NCBI GenBank assembly: GCA_024761205.1
Contig: JAMASS010000019.1
Span: 29,982-93,981, forward strand
Length of the DNA: 64,000 nt
Source of the DNA: Limisphaerales bacterium
Lineage (GTDB): Bacteria > Verrucomicrobiota > Verrucomicrobiia > Limisphaerales > AAA164-E04
Reading direction: 5' to 3'
The notes under the pieces were generated by a model. It saw only the letters and a list, made by a program, of their open reading frames with translations, was not told where the DNA came from and searched no databases. Below, in pieces: positions 7,675 through 16,394 of this stretch (its first letter is position 1; every line of letters starts with the position of its first letter). Made by a program: the position numbers and the translations under genes.

Positions 7675-7788
7675 CTACTCGCTCCTGTTGCTCACGGCTT
7701 CAATGCCGGTCATGCAGAGCCACCATAGCAATAAAATCATTGTCACGCCCATAGCCGTCTGGTAGAAACTTTTGCGTCTAAATTCCAT
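7675..7788 (-). CDS. possible 37-aa single-pass membrane peptide
   Basis: An open frame from ATG at 7788 encodes a basic start (MEFRRKSFYQ), one hydrophobic helix (MILLLWWLCMTG) and a short polar tail. It has membrane-peptide features but no clear ribosome binding site, and the frame is open further upstream. It is divergent from the oxidoreductase operon. It may be real or chance. Confidence 0.25.
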   Translation of the reverse strand: MEFRRKSFYQTAMGVTMILLLWWLCMTGIEAVSNRSE

Positions 7789-7889
7789 GAGTGTCGACGG
7801 TGAAATCTGTAATCCCGAGGCGGTGTTTTTATATCGCAGCGGGTGTTCGCAGCCGCTCGGCAACCGCGAACTTCAATTCTTAAAACACC

Positions 7890-8510
7890 ATGTCAACTAA
7901 CCACAATCCTTCGGATGACAGCGGCGTGTCGAGGCGTGGGTTCTTGAAAGGCTTGGGCGTCGGAACCGTCACCACGGGGGTTCTCTCAGACGCCAGCCTG
8001 CACGAGGCCCAAGCGGCACAGTCGGGGGTCAAGGGACCGGGAGAGACGGCAGTCGTTCTCAAGGTCAACGGGAAAAACCAACAACTCAATGTCGAGCCCC
8101 GGGTCACGCTCCTTGATGCGCTGCGTAATCGCTTGGATCTCACGGGTCCGAAAAAGGTCTGTGACCGCGGGACCTGCGGCGCCTGCACTGTGCTCGTAGA
8201 CGGCGATCCCTTGTATGCCTGCTTGATGCTGGCCATTGAGGCCCAAGGACGAGAGATTACCACGGTGGAAGGCCTCGGCACTCCCGATAAAATGAACGCG
8301 GTCCAGGAGGCTTTTGTCGAGCGCGACGCCCAGCAATGCGGTTTTTGCACGCCCGGTTTTGTCACTGCGTGCTCCGCCTTTGTTCGTGACAACCCCAACG
8401 CAACGACCGACGGGATTTGTAAAGGTCTGGGGGGCAATCTCTGCCGCTGTGGCACTTACGCCGGTATGTTACTCGCCGCGGCGGACGCAGCCAAGAAAGG
8501 AGGCGTGTAA
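7890..8510 (+). CDS. molybdenum hydroxylase, 2Fe-2S subunit, Tat-exported
   Basis: A 206-aa electron-transfer subunit of the xanthine dehydrogenase/aldehyde oxidase family. A Tat signal with SRRGFLK at residues 14-20 and a hydrophobic stretch shows export with its folded partners. The plant-type ferredoxin domain has Cys 91, 96, 99 and 111, and the C-terminal alpha-helical 2Fe-2S domain has the CGFC pair (150, 153) and CRC (185, 187). It passes electrons from the Moco subunit to FAD. The next gene overlaps its stop by one base. The presence of a Tat signal on this small subunit resembles E. coli PaoA (YagT), which carries the other subunits across the membrane. Confidence 0.92.
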   Translation: MSTNHNPSDDSGVSRRGFLKGLGVGTVTTGVLSDASLHEAQAAQSGVKGPGETAVVLKVNGKNQQLNVEPRVTLLDALRNRLDLTGPKKVCDRGTCGACTVLVDGDPLYACLMLAIEAQGREITTVEGLGTPDKMNAVQEAFVERDAQQCGFCTPGFVTACSAFVRDNPNATTDGICKGLGGNLCRCGTYAGMLLAAADAAKKGGV

Positions 8511-10648
8511 TGGCTAAAGTCGCATGGCCCGCAGAAAACGATCGCAAGATCATCGGCTCACGTATCTCGCGCGCCGATGGCCCGGTCAAAGCAACTGGTG
8601 CCGCAAAATACTCTTATGACATCAATCGGCCCGGAATGCTCTGGGCAAAACTCGTCACCTCACCGAAGGCGCACGCCAAGCTAATCTCAGTCAATACCTC
8701 GATCGCTTCCGCCCTGCCGGGCGTCCAAGCCGTCTGGGTCGACAACGACATGATCGGCGAGGAACTCCGCTACGTCGGTCAAGTCATTGGCGCGGTGGCC
8801 GCGGAGACGGAGGAAGCCGCCAGCGAGGGCGCCGAAAAGGTGGAGTTGCTGCTCAAGGTCCTCGAACATCAAGTCGACGATAAGGATCCCTCTCTTACCA
8901 TCGGCCGGCCCTCCAATAGGGAAAACGGCAACCTTGATGAAGGTTTCGCTAGCGCCGACGTGATCGTGGAAGGCAATTACGGTATCCCCGTCATCACCCA
9001 TTGCTGCCTGGAACCGCACGGTCAGGTCACTGAGGTCAAGGATGGCGAACTTTATGTCTGGCCCTCGACCCAAAACGTCTCACGCTACAGCAATCAGTTT
9101 GGTGACGAGATCGAAATTCCCCAGAATAAGATCCATGTGGAAACCCAATACATGGGCGGCGGCTTTGGATCAAAGTTCAATATCGACAAGTGGGGCATCA
9201 TCGGTGCCAAACTCTCACAGGAAACCGGCCGGCCAGTAAAGATCATGCTCGACCGCCGGGAGGAACTGATGATCGGTGGCAATCGACCCTCCGGTTTCGC
9301 CAAAGTCAAGGTCGGCCTCCGACAGGACGGCACAATCACCGCCGTTGACGCCGAAGTGTGGGGTTCCGGTGGCCAAGGCGCCTTCCGTCCGCCGCCAGTC
9401 CCCTATGTCTTTACCAAAGTGCCAAATACACGCTTGGTGGGTAGAGGCATACGGACGAACCGCGGCGGAATCCGTGCTTGGCGCGCGCCGAATCATCCCC
9501 AAGGTTGCTTGATTACCATGTCCGTCCTAGATGATGCCGCCGCCGCACTGGGAATGGATTCGCTGGAATTCTTCATGCGCAACGCCGCTCTCACGGATCG
9601 TCCCGAGACCTATCGCGAGGAGCTACAAATCGCCGCCAACATGATCGGCTATCGCCAAAAAGCGCATGCCCGAGGCGACAGTGGGTCCGGACCGGTCAAG
9701 CGGGGACTCGGCATCGCCATCCACACTTGGGGCGGTCGCGGCCATCCTTCGGAATGTGATGTCACGATCCATTCCGACGGGTCGGTTGAATCCAAGATCG
9801 GCAGCCAAGACCTCGGCACCGGAACGCGAACCTGTATTGGGATGGTGATTGCAGAGACCTTGGGGCTTCCCTATGAGGCGATCACCGTGCATCTAGGTCG
9901 CAATGCATATCCACCATCCGGCGCTTCGGGTGGCAGCACCACCATCGGCGGCATCTCGGTCTCGGCCCGGCGAGCGGCAACCGATGCGCTCAATGACCTT
10001 CTGGCAACGGTAGCCGGTCACCTCGGCACCGCCGCAGATAGTCTTGAAGCCAGTGGCGGACGCATCCACCATACCGACAAGCTGGGCGGAGGCGTTTCCT
10101 GGAGGGAGGCCTGCTCCATGTTGGGCCCGAATTCGATCACGAAACGCGGCATTAATAACCCCGGCGAATCACAGCAAGAAGGTCTAATCAGCGCCGGTGT
10201 CGGCGGGGTCCAGATCGCTGATGTTTCGGTGGATGTCGAGACGGGTGTCGTCACCATGAACGAGATGGTAGCCGTGCAAGACTGCGGCTTGATCGTCAAC
10301 ATGAAGTTGGCGGAAAGTCAGTTCTACGGCTCCCTCATCATGGGGATCACCTATGCGCTCTACGAAGAATCGATCTATGATTTGAGGACTGGCATCATGT
10401 TGAATCCGGACATGGAATTCTATCGCTTGGCCGGAATCAAAGACGTCGGCAACCTCAAAGTGCACATGATGACCGGGCAAGGTTATGATGATCGCGGCAT
10501 CATCGGACTCGGCGAGCCTCCCGTCATTTCACCCGGCGCCGCAATTTCGAACGCCGTCGCCAATGCCTGCGGCGTTCGAGTGCCCAACCTACCGTTAACA
10601 CCCGAAAAGGTCCTTGCCGCCCTGCAGAAAGGGGGCGATATCGCATGA
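8510..10648 (+). CDS. molybdenum hydroxylase, molybdopterin-binding catalytic subunit
   Basis: A 712-aa large subunit that binds the molybdenum cofactor and hydroxylates the substrate, typically an aldehyde or N-heterocycle. Family landmarks are GGGFGSKFN near residue 216, GIRAWRAPNHPQG near 320 (a variant of the usual RAPG motif), SGGSTTIGG near 480, and GLGEPPVISPGAAISNAVAN near 665, where the Glu of GE is the expected base. It has no signal peptide of its own, in keeping with export in complex with the Tat-bearing small subunit. It is translationally coupled at both ends (ATG overlaps the previous stop, and the next ATG overlaps its TGA). Substrate cannot be told from sequence. Confidence 0.92.
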   Translation: MAKVAWPAENDRKIIGSRISRADGPVKATGAAKYSYDINRPGMLWAKLVTSPKAHAKLISVNTSIASALPGVQAVWVDNDMIGEELRYVGQVIGAVAAETEEAASEGAEKVELLLKVLEHQVDDKDPSLTIGRPSNRENGNLDEGFASADVIVEGNYGIPVITHCCLEPHGQVTEVKDGELYVWPSTQNVSRYSNQFGDEIEIPQNKIHVETQYMGGGFGSKFNIDKWGIIGAKLSQETGRPVKIMLDRREELMIGGNRPSGFAKVKVGLRQDGTITAVDAEVWGSGGQGAFRPPPVPYVFTKVPNTRLVGRGIRTNRGGIRAWRAPNHPQGCLITMSVLDDAAAALGMDSLEFFMRNAALTDRPETYREELQIAANMIGYRQKAHARGDSGSGPVKRGLGIAIHTWGGRGHPSECDVTIHSDGSVESKIGSQDLGTGTRTCIGMVIAETLGLPYEAITVHLGRNAYPPSGASGGSTTIGGISVSARRAATDALNDLLATVAGHLGTAADSLEASGGRIHHTDKLGGGVSWREACSMLGPNSITKRGINNPGESQQEGLISAGVGGVQIADVSVDVETGVVTMNEMVAVQDCGLIVNMKLAESQFYGSLIMGITYALYEESIYDLRTGIMLNPDMEFYRLAGIKDVGNLKVHMMTGQGYDDRGIIGLGEPPVISPGAAISNAVANACGVRVPNLPLTPEKVLAALQKGGDIA

Positions 10649-11622
10649 ACTCATTCGAATACTCCGCTCCGTCCGATCTAAGAGAAGCGTCCTCACTCCT
10701 TGGCAACCGCTGGGGACAAACGGAAATCCTTGCCGGCGGCACCGATCTGGTGACGTCACTCAAACAAGGGATCACGAAACCCAAACGAGTGGTCAGCCTG
10801 CGAAACATTCCCGAGTTGGGACGCATCCGGGTGAAGAAGAACAGCGTCAAAATCGGTTCGATGGTCACGCTTAGCGTCCTCACCGCGAACTCGACCGTTC
10901 AGGAGGAGTTTCCCTCCCTGATCACCGCGATCGAAGGTATCGGCGCCCCTCAGATTATCAATGCCGGCACCGTCGCCGGAGATCTCTGTCAGCGGCCCCG
11001 TTGCTGGTATTTTCGCAACGGCTTCGGCTTATTGGGCGAAGAGAACGGTGAGTCGTTGGTGCGGTCGGGCGACAATCGTTACCACGCAATCTTCGGCAAC
11101 AGTGGACGCGCCCTTTTTGTGAGCGCCTCTAGTTTGGCACCAGCGCTCATCGCGCTGCAGGCGGAAATCGAGATCGCTGATCCGACCGGCAGCAAGCGTT
11201 GGATCAATGCCGACGGCTTGTTCCAAGTGCCGTCAAACGCAGAGGAACGGGAGGTGAGCTTGCGCGCCAACGAGATTGTGACCGAGGTTAAGATCCCGAG
11301 AGAAAATATGCGCAACGCTACCTATGAGGTGCGGCATCGGCACGGCTTGGATTGGCCCTACGCCACCGCTTCGGTGGCCTTCAAGCTGAAGTCTGGCATA
11401 GCCAGTGACGCGACTGTGGTTTTGGGCCACGTAGCCCCAACGCCTTGGGCCGCCGTGTCCGCCTCGAATCTCCTTAACGGAGGCCGAGTGACCGATGATC
11501 TCGCCGCCGCAGCCGGTCAAGCCGCCATCCAGGGCGCCTCGCTCCTCAGCGGCAACGGCTACAAGGTTCAAATGGTCAAAACCGCGGTCAAGCGGGCCGT
11601 CCTGGCGGCGGCCAACGCTTAA
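10645..11622 (+). CDS. molybdenum hydroxylase, FAD-binding subunit
   Basis: A 325-aa FAD subunit (FAD_binding_5 followed by CO_deh_flav_C). ILAGGTDLVTSLKQGI near residue 30 and INAGTVAGDLCQRPRCWYFR near 105-125 are the FAD-contacting motifs. The QRPRCWYFR string resembles the PaoB/YagS branch, but the extra cysteines that bind a 4Fe-4S cluster there are not evident after it. It completes the order small-large-medium. The ATG lies within the ATGA overlap with the catalytic subunit. It hands electrons to an unknown acceptor in the cell envelope. Confidence 0.9.
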   Translation: MNSFEYSAPSDLREASSLLGNRWGQTEILAGGTDLVTSLKQGITKPKRVVSLRNIPELGRIRVKKNSVKIGSMVTLSVLTANSTVQEEFPSLITAIEGIGAPQIINAGTVAGDLCQRPRCWYFRNGFGLLGEENGESLVRSGDNRYHAIFGNSGRALFVSASSLAPALIALQAEIEIADPTGSKRWINADGLFQVPSNAEEREVSLRANEIVTEVKIPRENMRNATYEVRHRHGLDWPYATASVAFKLKSGIASDATVVLGHVAPTPWAAVSASNLLNGGRVTDDLAAAAGQAAIQGASLLSGNGYKVQMVKTAVKRAVLAAANA

Positions 11623-11646
11623 TCATCCAAACGTAATTTAACCATC

Positions 11647-11859
11647 ATGAGTGACAGCGCGAACGAATTGACCAGTTTCGTCATTCCCTGCCGTTACTTG
11701 CGAACTAATAAGATGTTTCACGGTGCGCCCGATGAACAGCTCGACGACTCGGACGCTGGCTATTGGTGCGAAAAAACCCGTGAAACGTTCGGTCCGGACG
11801 GTGAATGCGTCGGGAAAAGTGATTGCGGGAGCGACCGTTCGTGCTATTTATCCTATTAG
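11647..11859 (+). CDS. small Cys-rich hypothetical protein, 70 aa
   Basis: It starts 24 nt after the FAD subunit and is probably its operon partner. The protein has five cysteines in a spaced pattern (PCRYLRTNKMF, GYWCEKTRE, GECVGKSDCG, SCYL), suggestive of metal or disulfide chemistry. I have an impression of a short family found beside exported oxidoreductases in PVC bacteria, but cannot name it. No signal peptide. It could be an assembly or electron-transfer accessory, which is inferred. Confidence 0.55.
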   Translation: MSDSANELTSFVIPCRYLRTNKMFHGAPDEQLDDSDAGYWCEKTRETFGPDGECVGKSDCGSDRSCYLSY

Positions 11860-11944
11860 CAGGTGTTTGTGCCGATCTTCGCTGTTCGCGGCCATTCACC
11901 GAAACGGAGTTCCCATTGAGAAGACAGCTTGGAAAATGAATTCG

Positions 11945-12607
11945 ATGAAAAATGTATCAGCTCTGACGGCGGCCGTGTTGCTCGCCTTTGCCGTCACCAA
12001 CGCGCAAGCGATTACGGGTGACTACCTCGAGGTTCGCTCCTGCGATATCTACACCGGCCCTTGCTTCGCGAATGCGGAAATGGGGCTTACCGGCAAGGAA
12101 GGCATGATGGTTTGGTCCATCCGCCAAGGGGAATGGAACGGCGTTTGCCTCGACGGTCTCAAAGTCATTGTGGTGGTTGCCACCGATGCGACGCTCGGAG
12201 ACCTGCGTTACGAGCCCCAGAGTGGAAAAGCCGTGGTGATCGTTGACTCCGCCGCTGAGAGCAAGCAACAAGACGCCTTGTTGAACTTTGCCTGTGCCAT
12301 GGCGGGCGACCTGATCAAGGAAGTCACGGAAGTAAAACAAATCACGATCGAGTCTAGCTTGGGTGTTTGCAAGGAAGCCGGCTGCGCGAATATCAAGGCT
12401 GGCGATCTGATCGACATCACGACCCGCTGCATCAGCGATCAAGATCACCTTTGCGGCAACGAACGAACCTTCTATCCCCCGCTCATCAAAGTCCACGGCG
12501 CCTATCCTGCCGTCACGGAATTGGCGAGTTATCGGGGCACGGGTCTTAACCGAACCTGGCAATTAACGGACTATCGCTCCGCTTTTTTGGCCAAGTTTGA
12601 ATACTAA
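11945..12607 (+). CDS. DUF1326-like secreted protein
   Basis: About 220 aa with a signal peptide (ALTAAVLLAFAVTNAQA) followed by ITGDYLEVRSCDIYTGPCF, a form of the YLE-x-CSCD start of DUF1326 proteins. Further on are GLKVIVVVATDATLG and an even spacing of cysteines (C in LGVCKEAGC and DHLCGN). The start at 11945 is chosen because GGAA lies about 10 nt upstream and the signal peptide begins there, although the frame opens earlier. It ends with a terminator (12629-12662) that probably closes the oxidoreductase operon. Function of DUF1326 is unknown. Confidence 0.7.
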   Translation: MKNVSALTAAVLLAFAVTNAQAITGDYLEVRSCDIYTGPCFANAEMGLTGKEGMMVWSIRQGEWNGVCLDGLKVIVVVATDATLGDLRYEPQSGKAVVIVDSAAESKQQDALLNFACAMAGDLIKEVTEVKQITIESSLGVCKEAGCANIKAGDLIDITTRCISDQDHLCGNERTFYPPLIKVHGAYPAVTELASYRGTGLNRTWQLTDYRSAFLAKFEY

Positions 12608-12628
12608 GAGCCGGTTCTCAGTCATTAT

Positions 12629-12662
12629 GGGTCGGAAGCAATTGCGTTTCCGGCCCTTTCCC
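12629..12662 (+). terminator. intrinsic terminator after DUF1326-like gene
   Basis: GGGTCGGAA and TTCCGGCCC form a 9-bp stem with one G-T pair around a short loop, followed by TTTCCCTTT. It lies 22 nt after the stop codon. Confidence 0.65.
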
Positions 12663-12685
12663 TTTAAAGTCCGCCCCTTGCAACG

Positions 12686-13408
12686 TTGCGCAACATGATG
12701 ATCTTATTTGCGAACTTTCGATCTGGTTGGATGAATCTCCTGACTTGCTGCTCTTTTGCTCTAGCCGAGTTTGTCTGTCTCTCGCTGGCTGCCGATGCCT
12801 TCAGCGTTAAATCCATCAAAAAATCTCCCCCCAGTTCTTTCAGCGAATCGATCAAGTCAGAACTCGGCAAGACTGCGGTCCAAGTCGCCAAAGATGGCAA
12901 GCCCATCTACGAGGTCTGGCTTCGCAAGGAACTCCCACTCAAAGGCGCAATCGATTCTCCGCCAAGGGCGCTCAATGCCGTCGGCCAGACTAGCCTCCTA
13001 GGCGCGATTTCCGTTCTGACCGACGAGCGCGACTATCGCGACGACGAGTTATTTAGTGGCGACTACACGATTCGGTTCGGCCTCCGTCCCGAGGACGGCA
13101 ACCATTTAGGCACTTCCGAACATCTCTATTTCGCCGTCCTCATCGAAGCCAAGCATGATCAGGAACTCGGAAAGATCACAAAATCCAAACAGTTGGTTAA
13201 AGCCAGCAGCAAGAGCTCCGCCAACGATCATCCGGTGGTCCTCAGCCTCTATCCGGTCGGCACCGGCGAGGCTGCCGGACCGAGCCTTCACGAGCCGGCG
13301 CCGGAACACAAAGCCCTGCGCCTGTCCCTCCCCACGAAAAGCAAAGACGGCGGTGCATCCCCGCCGATCGTCTTCGACCTCGTCATCGAAGGCACGGCGG
13401 ATTTCTGA
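12686..13408 (+). CDS. secreted hypothetical protein, 240 aa
   Basis: A hydrophobic N-terminus (LLTCCSFALAEFVCLSLAADA) reads as a signal peptide. Alternative starts are the ATGs at 12695, 12698 and 12731, the last giving the most compact signal. The mature part has KTAVQVAKDGKPIYEVWLRK, then YTIRFGLRPEDGNHLGTS, and a C-terminal beta strand FDLVIEG. This composition is typical of exported beta-sandwich proteins, but I do not recognise the family. The gene stands alone after a terminator. Confidence 0.65.
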   Translation: MRNMMILFANFRSGWMNLLTCCSFALAEFVCLSLAADAFSVKSIKKSPPSSFSESIKSELGKTAVQVAKDGKPIYEVWLRKELPLKGAIDSPPRALNAVGQTSLLGAISVLTDERDYRDDELFSGDYTIRFGLRPEDGNHLGTSEHLYFAVLIEAKHDQELGKITKSKQLVKASSKSSANDHPVVLSLYPVGTGEAAGPSLHEPAPEHKALRLSLPTKSKDGGASPPIVFDLVIEGTADF

Positions 13409-13426
13409 TTGCCCGGCGCCTGGCAA

Positions 13427-16333
13427 ATGGTCAATCCACATCAGACCGAAGGCAGCGCAAACCACGCGCTCGGGCGGCTTCTCGCCCGCGTCATGCCCGG
13501 CCGGCAGACGCAAGCCGAGTGTACCAACATGATTGCGGGCGCAAACAACGCCGGCTTACGCCCGGACATCATTATCACGGCATCGGGCCGGGCGCCGGTC
13601 ATCATTGAAGCGGAATACCTGCCCGCGCAAGGAGTGGAAAGGGAAGCCGTTGATAGAATCGGACTCAAAGTCAGCGACGAACCGCACCCCATCGAAGCCG
13701 TCATTGCCTTGCGCTATCCGGAGGCGATTGCCGAAGCCGATGACCTGGAAGCTGCGCTCGGCAGTTGCCGCCTCTCCTACTGTGTGCGGTATGCCGACCA
13801 AACGCGCTTTCCCAAATCCGGTTGGCTGGAAGGCAGCGTCAGCGACCTAGCGGACTTGGTGGACATTGTGGCCGTTCCAGAGGGCGCGATTGATGAGGCC
13901 ACGGAGATACTCAAAAGCGCCATTGAGTCAGCCGTCAGTGTTGTCACGAACGAGAGAGAAAATCGGCCGGGAATCATCCAAAACATTGCCGAGATGCTGG
14001 AGATGACCGACCTCCTGCACGCCCGCCGCATGGCCTGCTGCATGATGGCCAACGCCCTCATCTTCCAAAACCGCCTCGTTGGTATCCACAAGAAAGAAGG
14101 CATTCGGCCCCCCTCAATGATTTGCGGGAAAGGAGCCAGCAATCTGCAATCAGAAACGATCGAAGAGTGGACGAAAATTCTCGAAATCAACTACTGGCCC
14201 ATCTTTGCCGTCAGCAAGGATATATTGGGAGTATTTCCGCCCAGCATGGCCGCGCCCATCTTGAGGCGCCTGACGCGCGCCGCCGAGAAGATAGAAGAAT
14301 GCGGCATGACTTACGCCCACGATGTCACCGGAAAATTCTTCCAACGCCTCACGGCGGACCGCAAATACCTAGCCGCCTTCTACACCCTGCCGCAAAGCGC
14401 TTCCCTGTTGGCTCGGCTGGCGATTGCCAAAATGAGGGACGTGGTTTGGAGTGACCCCGACGCCATCGGACGGCTGCGCGTTGCGGACTTCGCCTGCGGC
14501 ACCGGCGCGCTGCTATCCGCCGTTTACGGGCAGATGGCCTGCCGCCATGAACGAGCCAGCGGCAAGGCGAGCGCCCTGCATCAAGCCATGATGGAGAACG
14601 TCCTTTGGGGCTTCGACATCCTTCCCAGCGCCGTTCACATCACTAGCTCCACCTTGTCCGGCGTGCAACCCGACGTTGGCTACGACCAATCCCGCCTTTA
14701 CAAAATGGACAGCGGCCGAGATGACGACGGCAACGTCAAAATCGGCTCCCTGGAACTACTCGACACCAGCGAGCAATCTCTGATGAAGCTCAACCTGAGT
14801 GACCCGGCCAGACGCATCAGCAGCGGGGGAGAAAAAGGTGCCGGACACATCACCGTGGACGTTCGGAACGAAAGCTACGACCTCGTGATCATGAACCCGC
14901 CGTTCACGAGAGCCACCAACCACGAAGGCAAGCACATCAATGTCGTCAATCCTGCCTTTGCCGCTTTCAACGCCAAACCGGACGAACAAACGGCCATGGG
15001 CGCGCGCTTGAACAATCTGGGCAAAAAAACTTGTTACCACGGCAACGCCGGCATTGCTTCCGCCTTTGCCGCCATTGCCGACAAAAAACTCAAGCCCGGC
15101 GGTGTCCTCGCGCTGGTGCTGCCCTTGTCCGTTGCCGGCGGTTTGTCCTGGCAGAAGCTCCGCGCACTCCTCGCTGAGAGCTACACAGACGTTGAAGTCG
15201 TCAGCATTGCCGCCAACGGCGGTGACATGTCCTTCTCCGATGAAACGGGAATGGCGGAATGCCTGATCGTGGGGCGCAAACTCAATCCCGACGAACCGCC
15301 CGATCACAAAATTCGCTTTACTTCCCTGCTCCGCCGCCCTGCCGGTTTCGTTCAAGCGGCGGAAATCGCAAAAGAACTCATCGTCGCCGATTCCATCCGT
15401 GACGTGGCCGACGGACCTTTCGGCGGCACGCCTGTGTTTTGCGGCGGCGAGAAAATGGGCGAAACCATCACGGCAACCGTTCACGAAACCAGCCCAACAT
15501 GGAATCCCGTCCGTATCCGGGATTACTCGCTGGCGCAAACCGCCCATGCGCTGACACAAGGAAAACTCTGGCTGCCAGGCGAGCCCAAGGCATTGGAATT
15601 AAAAACCATGCCTGTGGGCGAAATCGGAAAATTGGGCTTGGTGCATCGAGACATCACTGGCACGCCAAATCGCGGTCCGTTTAAGAAAATGCCTCCAAGT
15701 CGAACGGCCACCTATCCCGCCTTGTGGAACCACAACGCCAAAGCAGAAACGAGAATTATTTGCGAACCGGATTCACAGTTACAGGTAAGGATTGGAATGG
15801 AATCAAAAGCGCCGGCGGTGTGGAAAACTCGCAGCCGAGCTCATCTGAACAGCGATTTTCGGTTTAATTCACAGCCGTTAGCCGTGGCGTTTACCGAGAC
15901 GAAAAGTCTCGGTGGCACTGCTTGGCCCAATGTCCGTTTCCGCAAAGCCGGATTTGATTACACATTTGCAGTTTGGGGAAACAGCACCCTCGGGTTGCTG
16001 AGTCAATGGTGGCACGCCAACCTTCAACAGACGGGACGCGGGCGCATCACCATCCGCTCCGCCGAAACCCTTTCCGTCCTGGACTTCCGCGCCTTGAGCG
16101 ACGAGCAACTGAAAATAGCCCAAGACATCTTCGAGGATTTTCGCCGGCGCGACCTGAAGCCTGCCTACCAAGCCGACACCGATCCCAACCGCGAACATCT
16201 GGACCGCCGCATCCTCTGCGATTGCCTCGGCTTGGGCGAATCCACCTTCGAAGCCGTCCGCCGGCTCGCCGTCAAATGGTGCGCCGAACCCAGCGTTCAC
16301 GGCGGCAAGGCGAAAATTAAACATCCGGCATAA
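13427..16333 (+). CDS. DNA adenine methyltransferase with nuclease-like N-terminus (candidate type IIG R-M enzyme)
   Basis: A protein of about 968 aa. The N-terminus has PDIIITASGRAPVIIEAEYL (residues about 45-63), a PD-(D/E)xK-like arrangement with E-x-E in place of E-x-K. After a helical region, the methyltransferase core shows motif I VADFACGTGALLS (about 350) and motif IV NPPF (about 489), followed by LKPGGVLALVLPLS. This order and the NPPF form are those of N6-adenine enzymes. The last 250 residues would be the target-recognition part. A single-chain restriction-modification enzyme, or a defence-associated methyltransferase, fits. No separate restriction or specificity gene adjoins. The frame extends to a TTG at 13409, but the ATG at 13427 is preferred. 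Confidence 0.78.
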   Translation: MVNPHQTEGSANHALGRLLARVMPGRQTQAECTNMIAGANNAGLRPDIIITASGRAPVIIEAEYLPAQGVEREAVDRIGLKVSDEPHPIEAVIALRYPEAIAEADDLEAALGSCRLSYCVRYADQTRFPKSGWLEGSVSDLADLVDIVAVPEGAIDEATEILKSAIESAVSVVTNERENRPGIIQNIAEMLEMTDLLHARRMACCMMANALIFQNRLVGIHKKEGIRPPSMICGKGASNLQSETIEEWTKILEINYWPIFAVSKDILGVFPPSMAAPILRRLTRAAEKIEECGMTYAHDVTGKFFQRLTADRKYLAAFYTLPQSASLLARLAIAKMRDVVWSDPDAIGRLRVADFACGTGALLSAVYGQMACRHERASGKASALHQAMMENVLWGFDILPSAVHITSSTLSGVQPDVGYDQSRLYKMDSGRDDDGNVKIGSLELLDTSEQSLMKLNLSDPARRISSGGEKGAGHITVDVRNESYDLVIMNPPFTRATNHEGKHINVVNPAFAAFNAKPDEQTAMGARLNNLGKKTCYHGNAGIASAFAAIADKKLKPGGVLALVLPLSVAGGLSWQKLRALLAESYTDVEVVSIAANGGDMSFSDETGMAECLIVGRKLNPDEPPDHKIRFTSLLRRPAGFVQAAEIAKELIVADSIRDVADGPFGGTPVFCGGEKMGETITATVHETSPTWNPVRIRDYSLAQTAHALTQGKLWLPGEPKALELKTMPVGEIGKLGLVHRDITGTPNRGPFKKMPPSRTATYPALWNHNAKAETRIICEPDSQLQVRIGMESKAPAVWKTRSRAHLNSDFRFNSQPLAVAFTETKSLGGTAWPNVRFRKAGFDYTFAVWGNSTLGLLSQWWHANLQQTGRGRITIRSAETLSVLDFRALSDEQLKIAQDIFEDFRRRDLKPAYQADTDPNREHLDRRILCDCLGLGESTFEAVRRLAVKWCAEPSVHGGKAKIKHPA

Positions 16334-16394
16334 AGCGTTCGGCCCGCTCGCCGAGCGAAACCCACCGCACCACTCACACCGTCGGGAGGCGTTT

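Noticed and set aside
14756..15559. 267-codon minus-strand frame inside the long DNA methyltransferase
   Set aside because: It is antisense to the methyltransferase motifs and shows no domain of its own.
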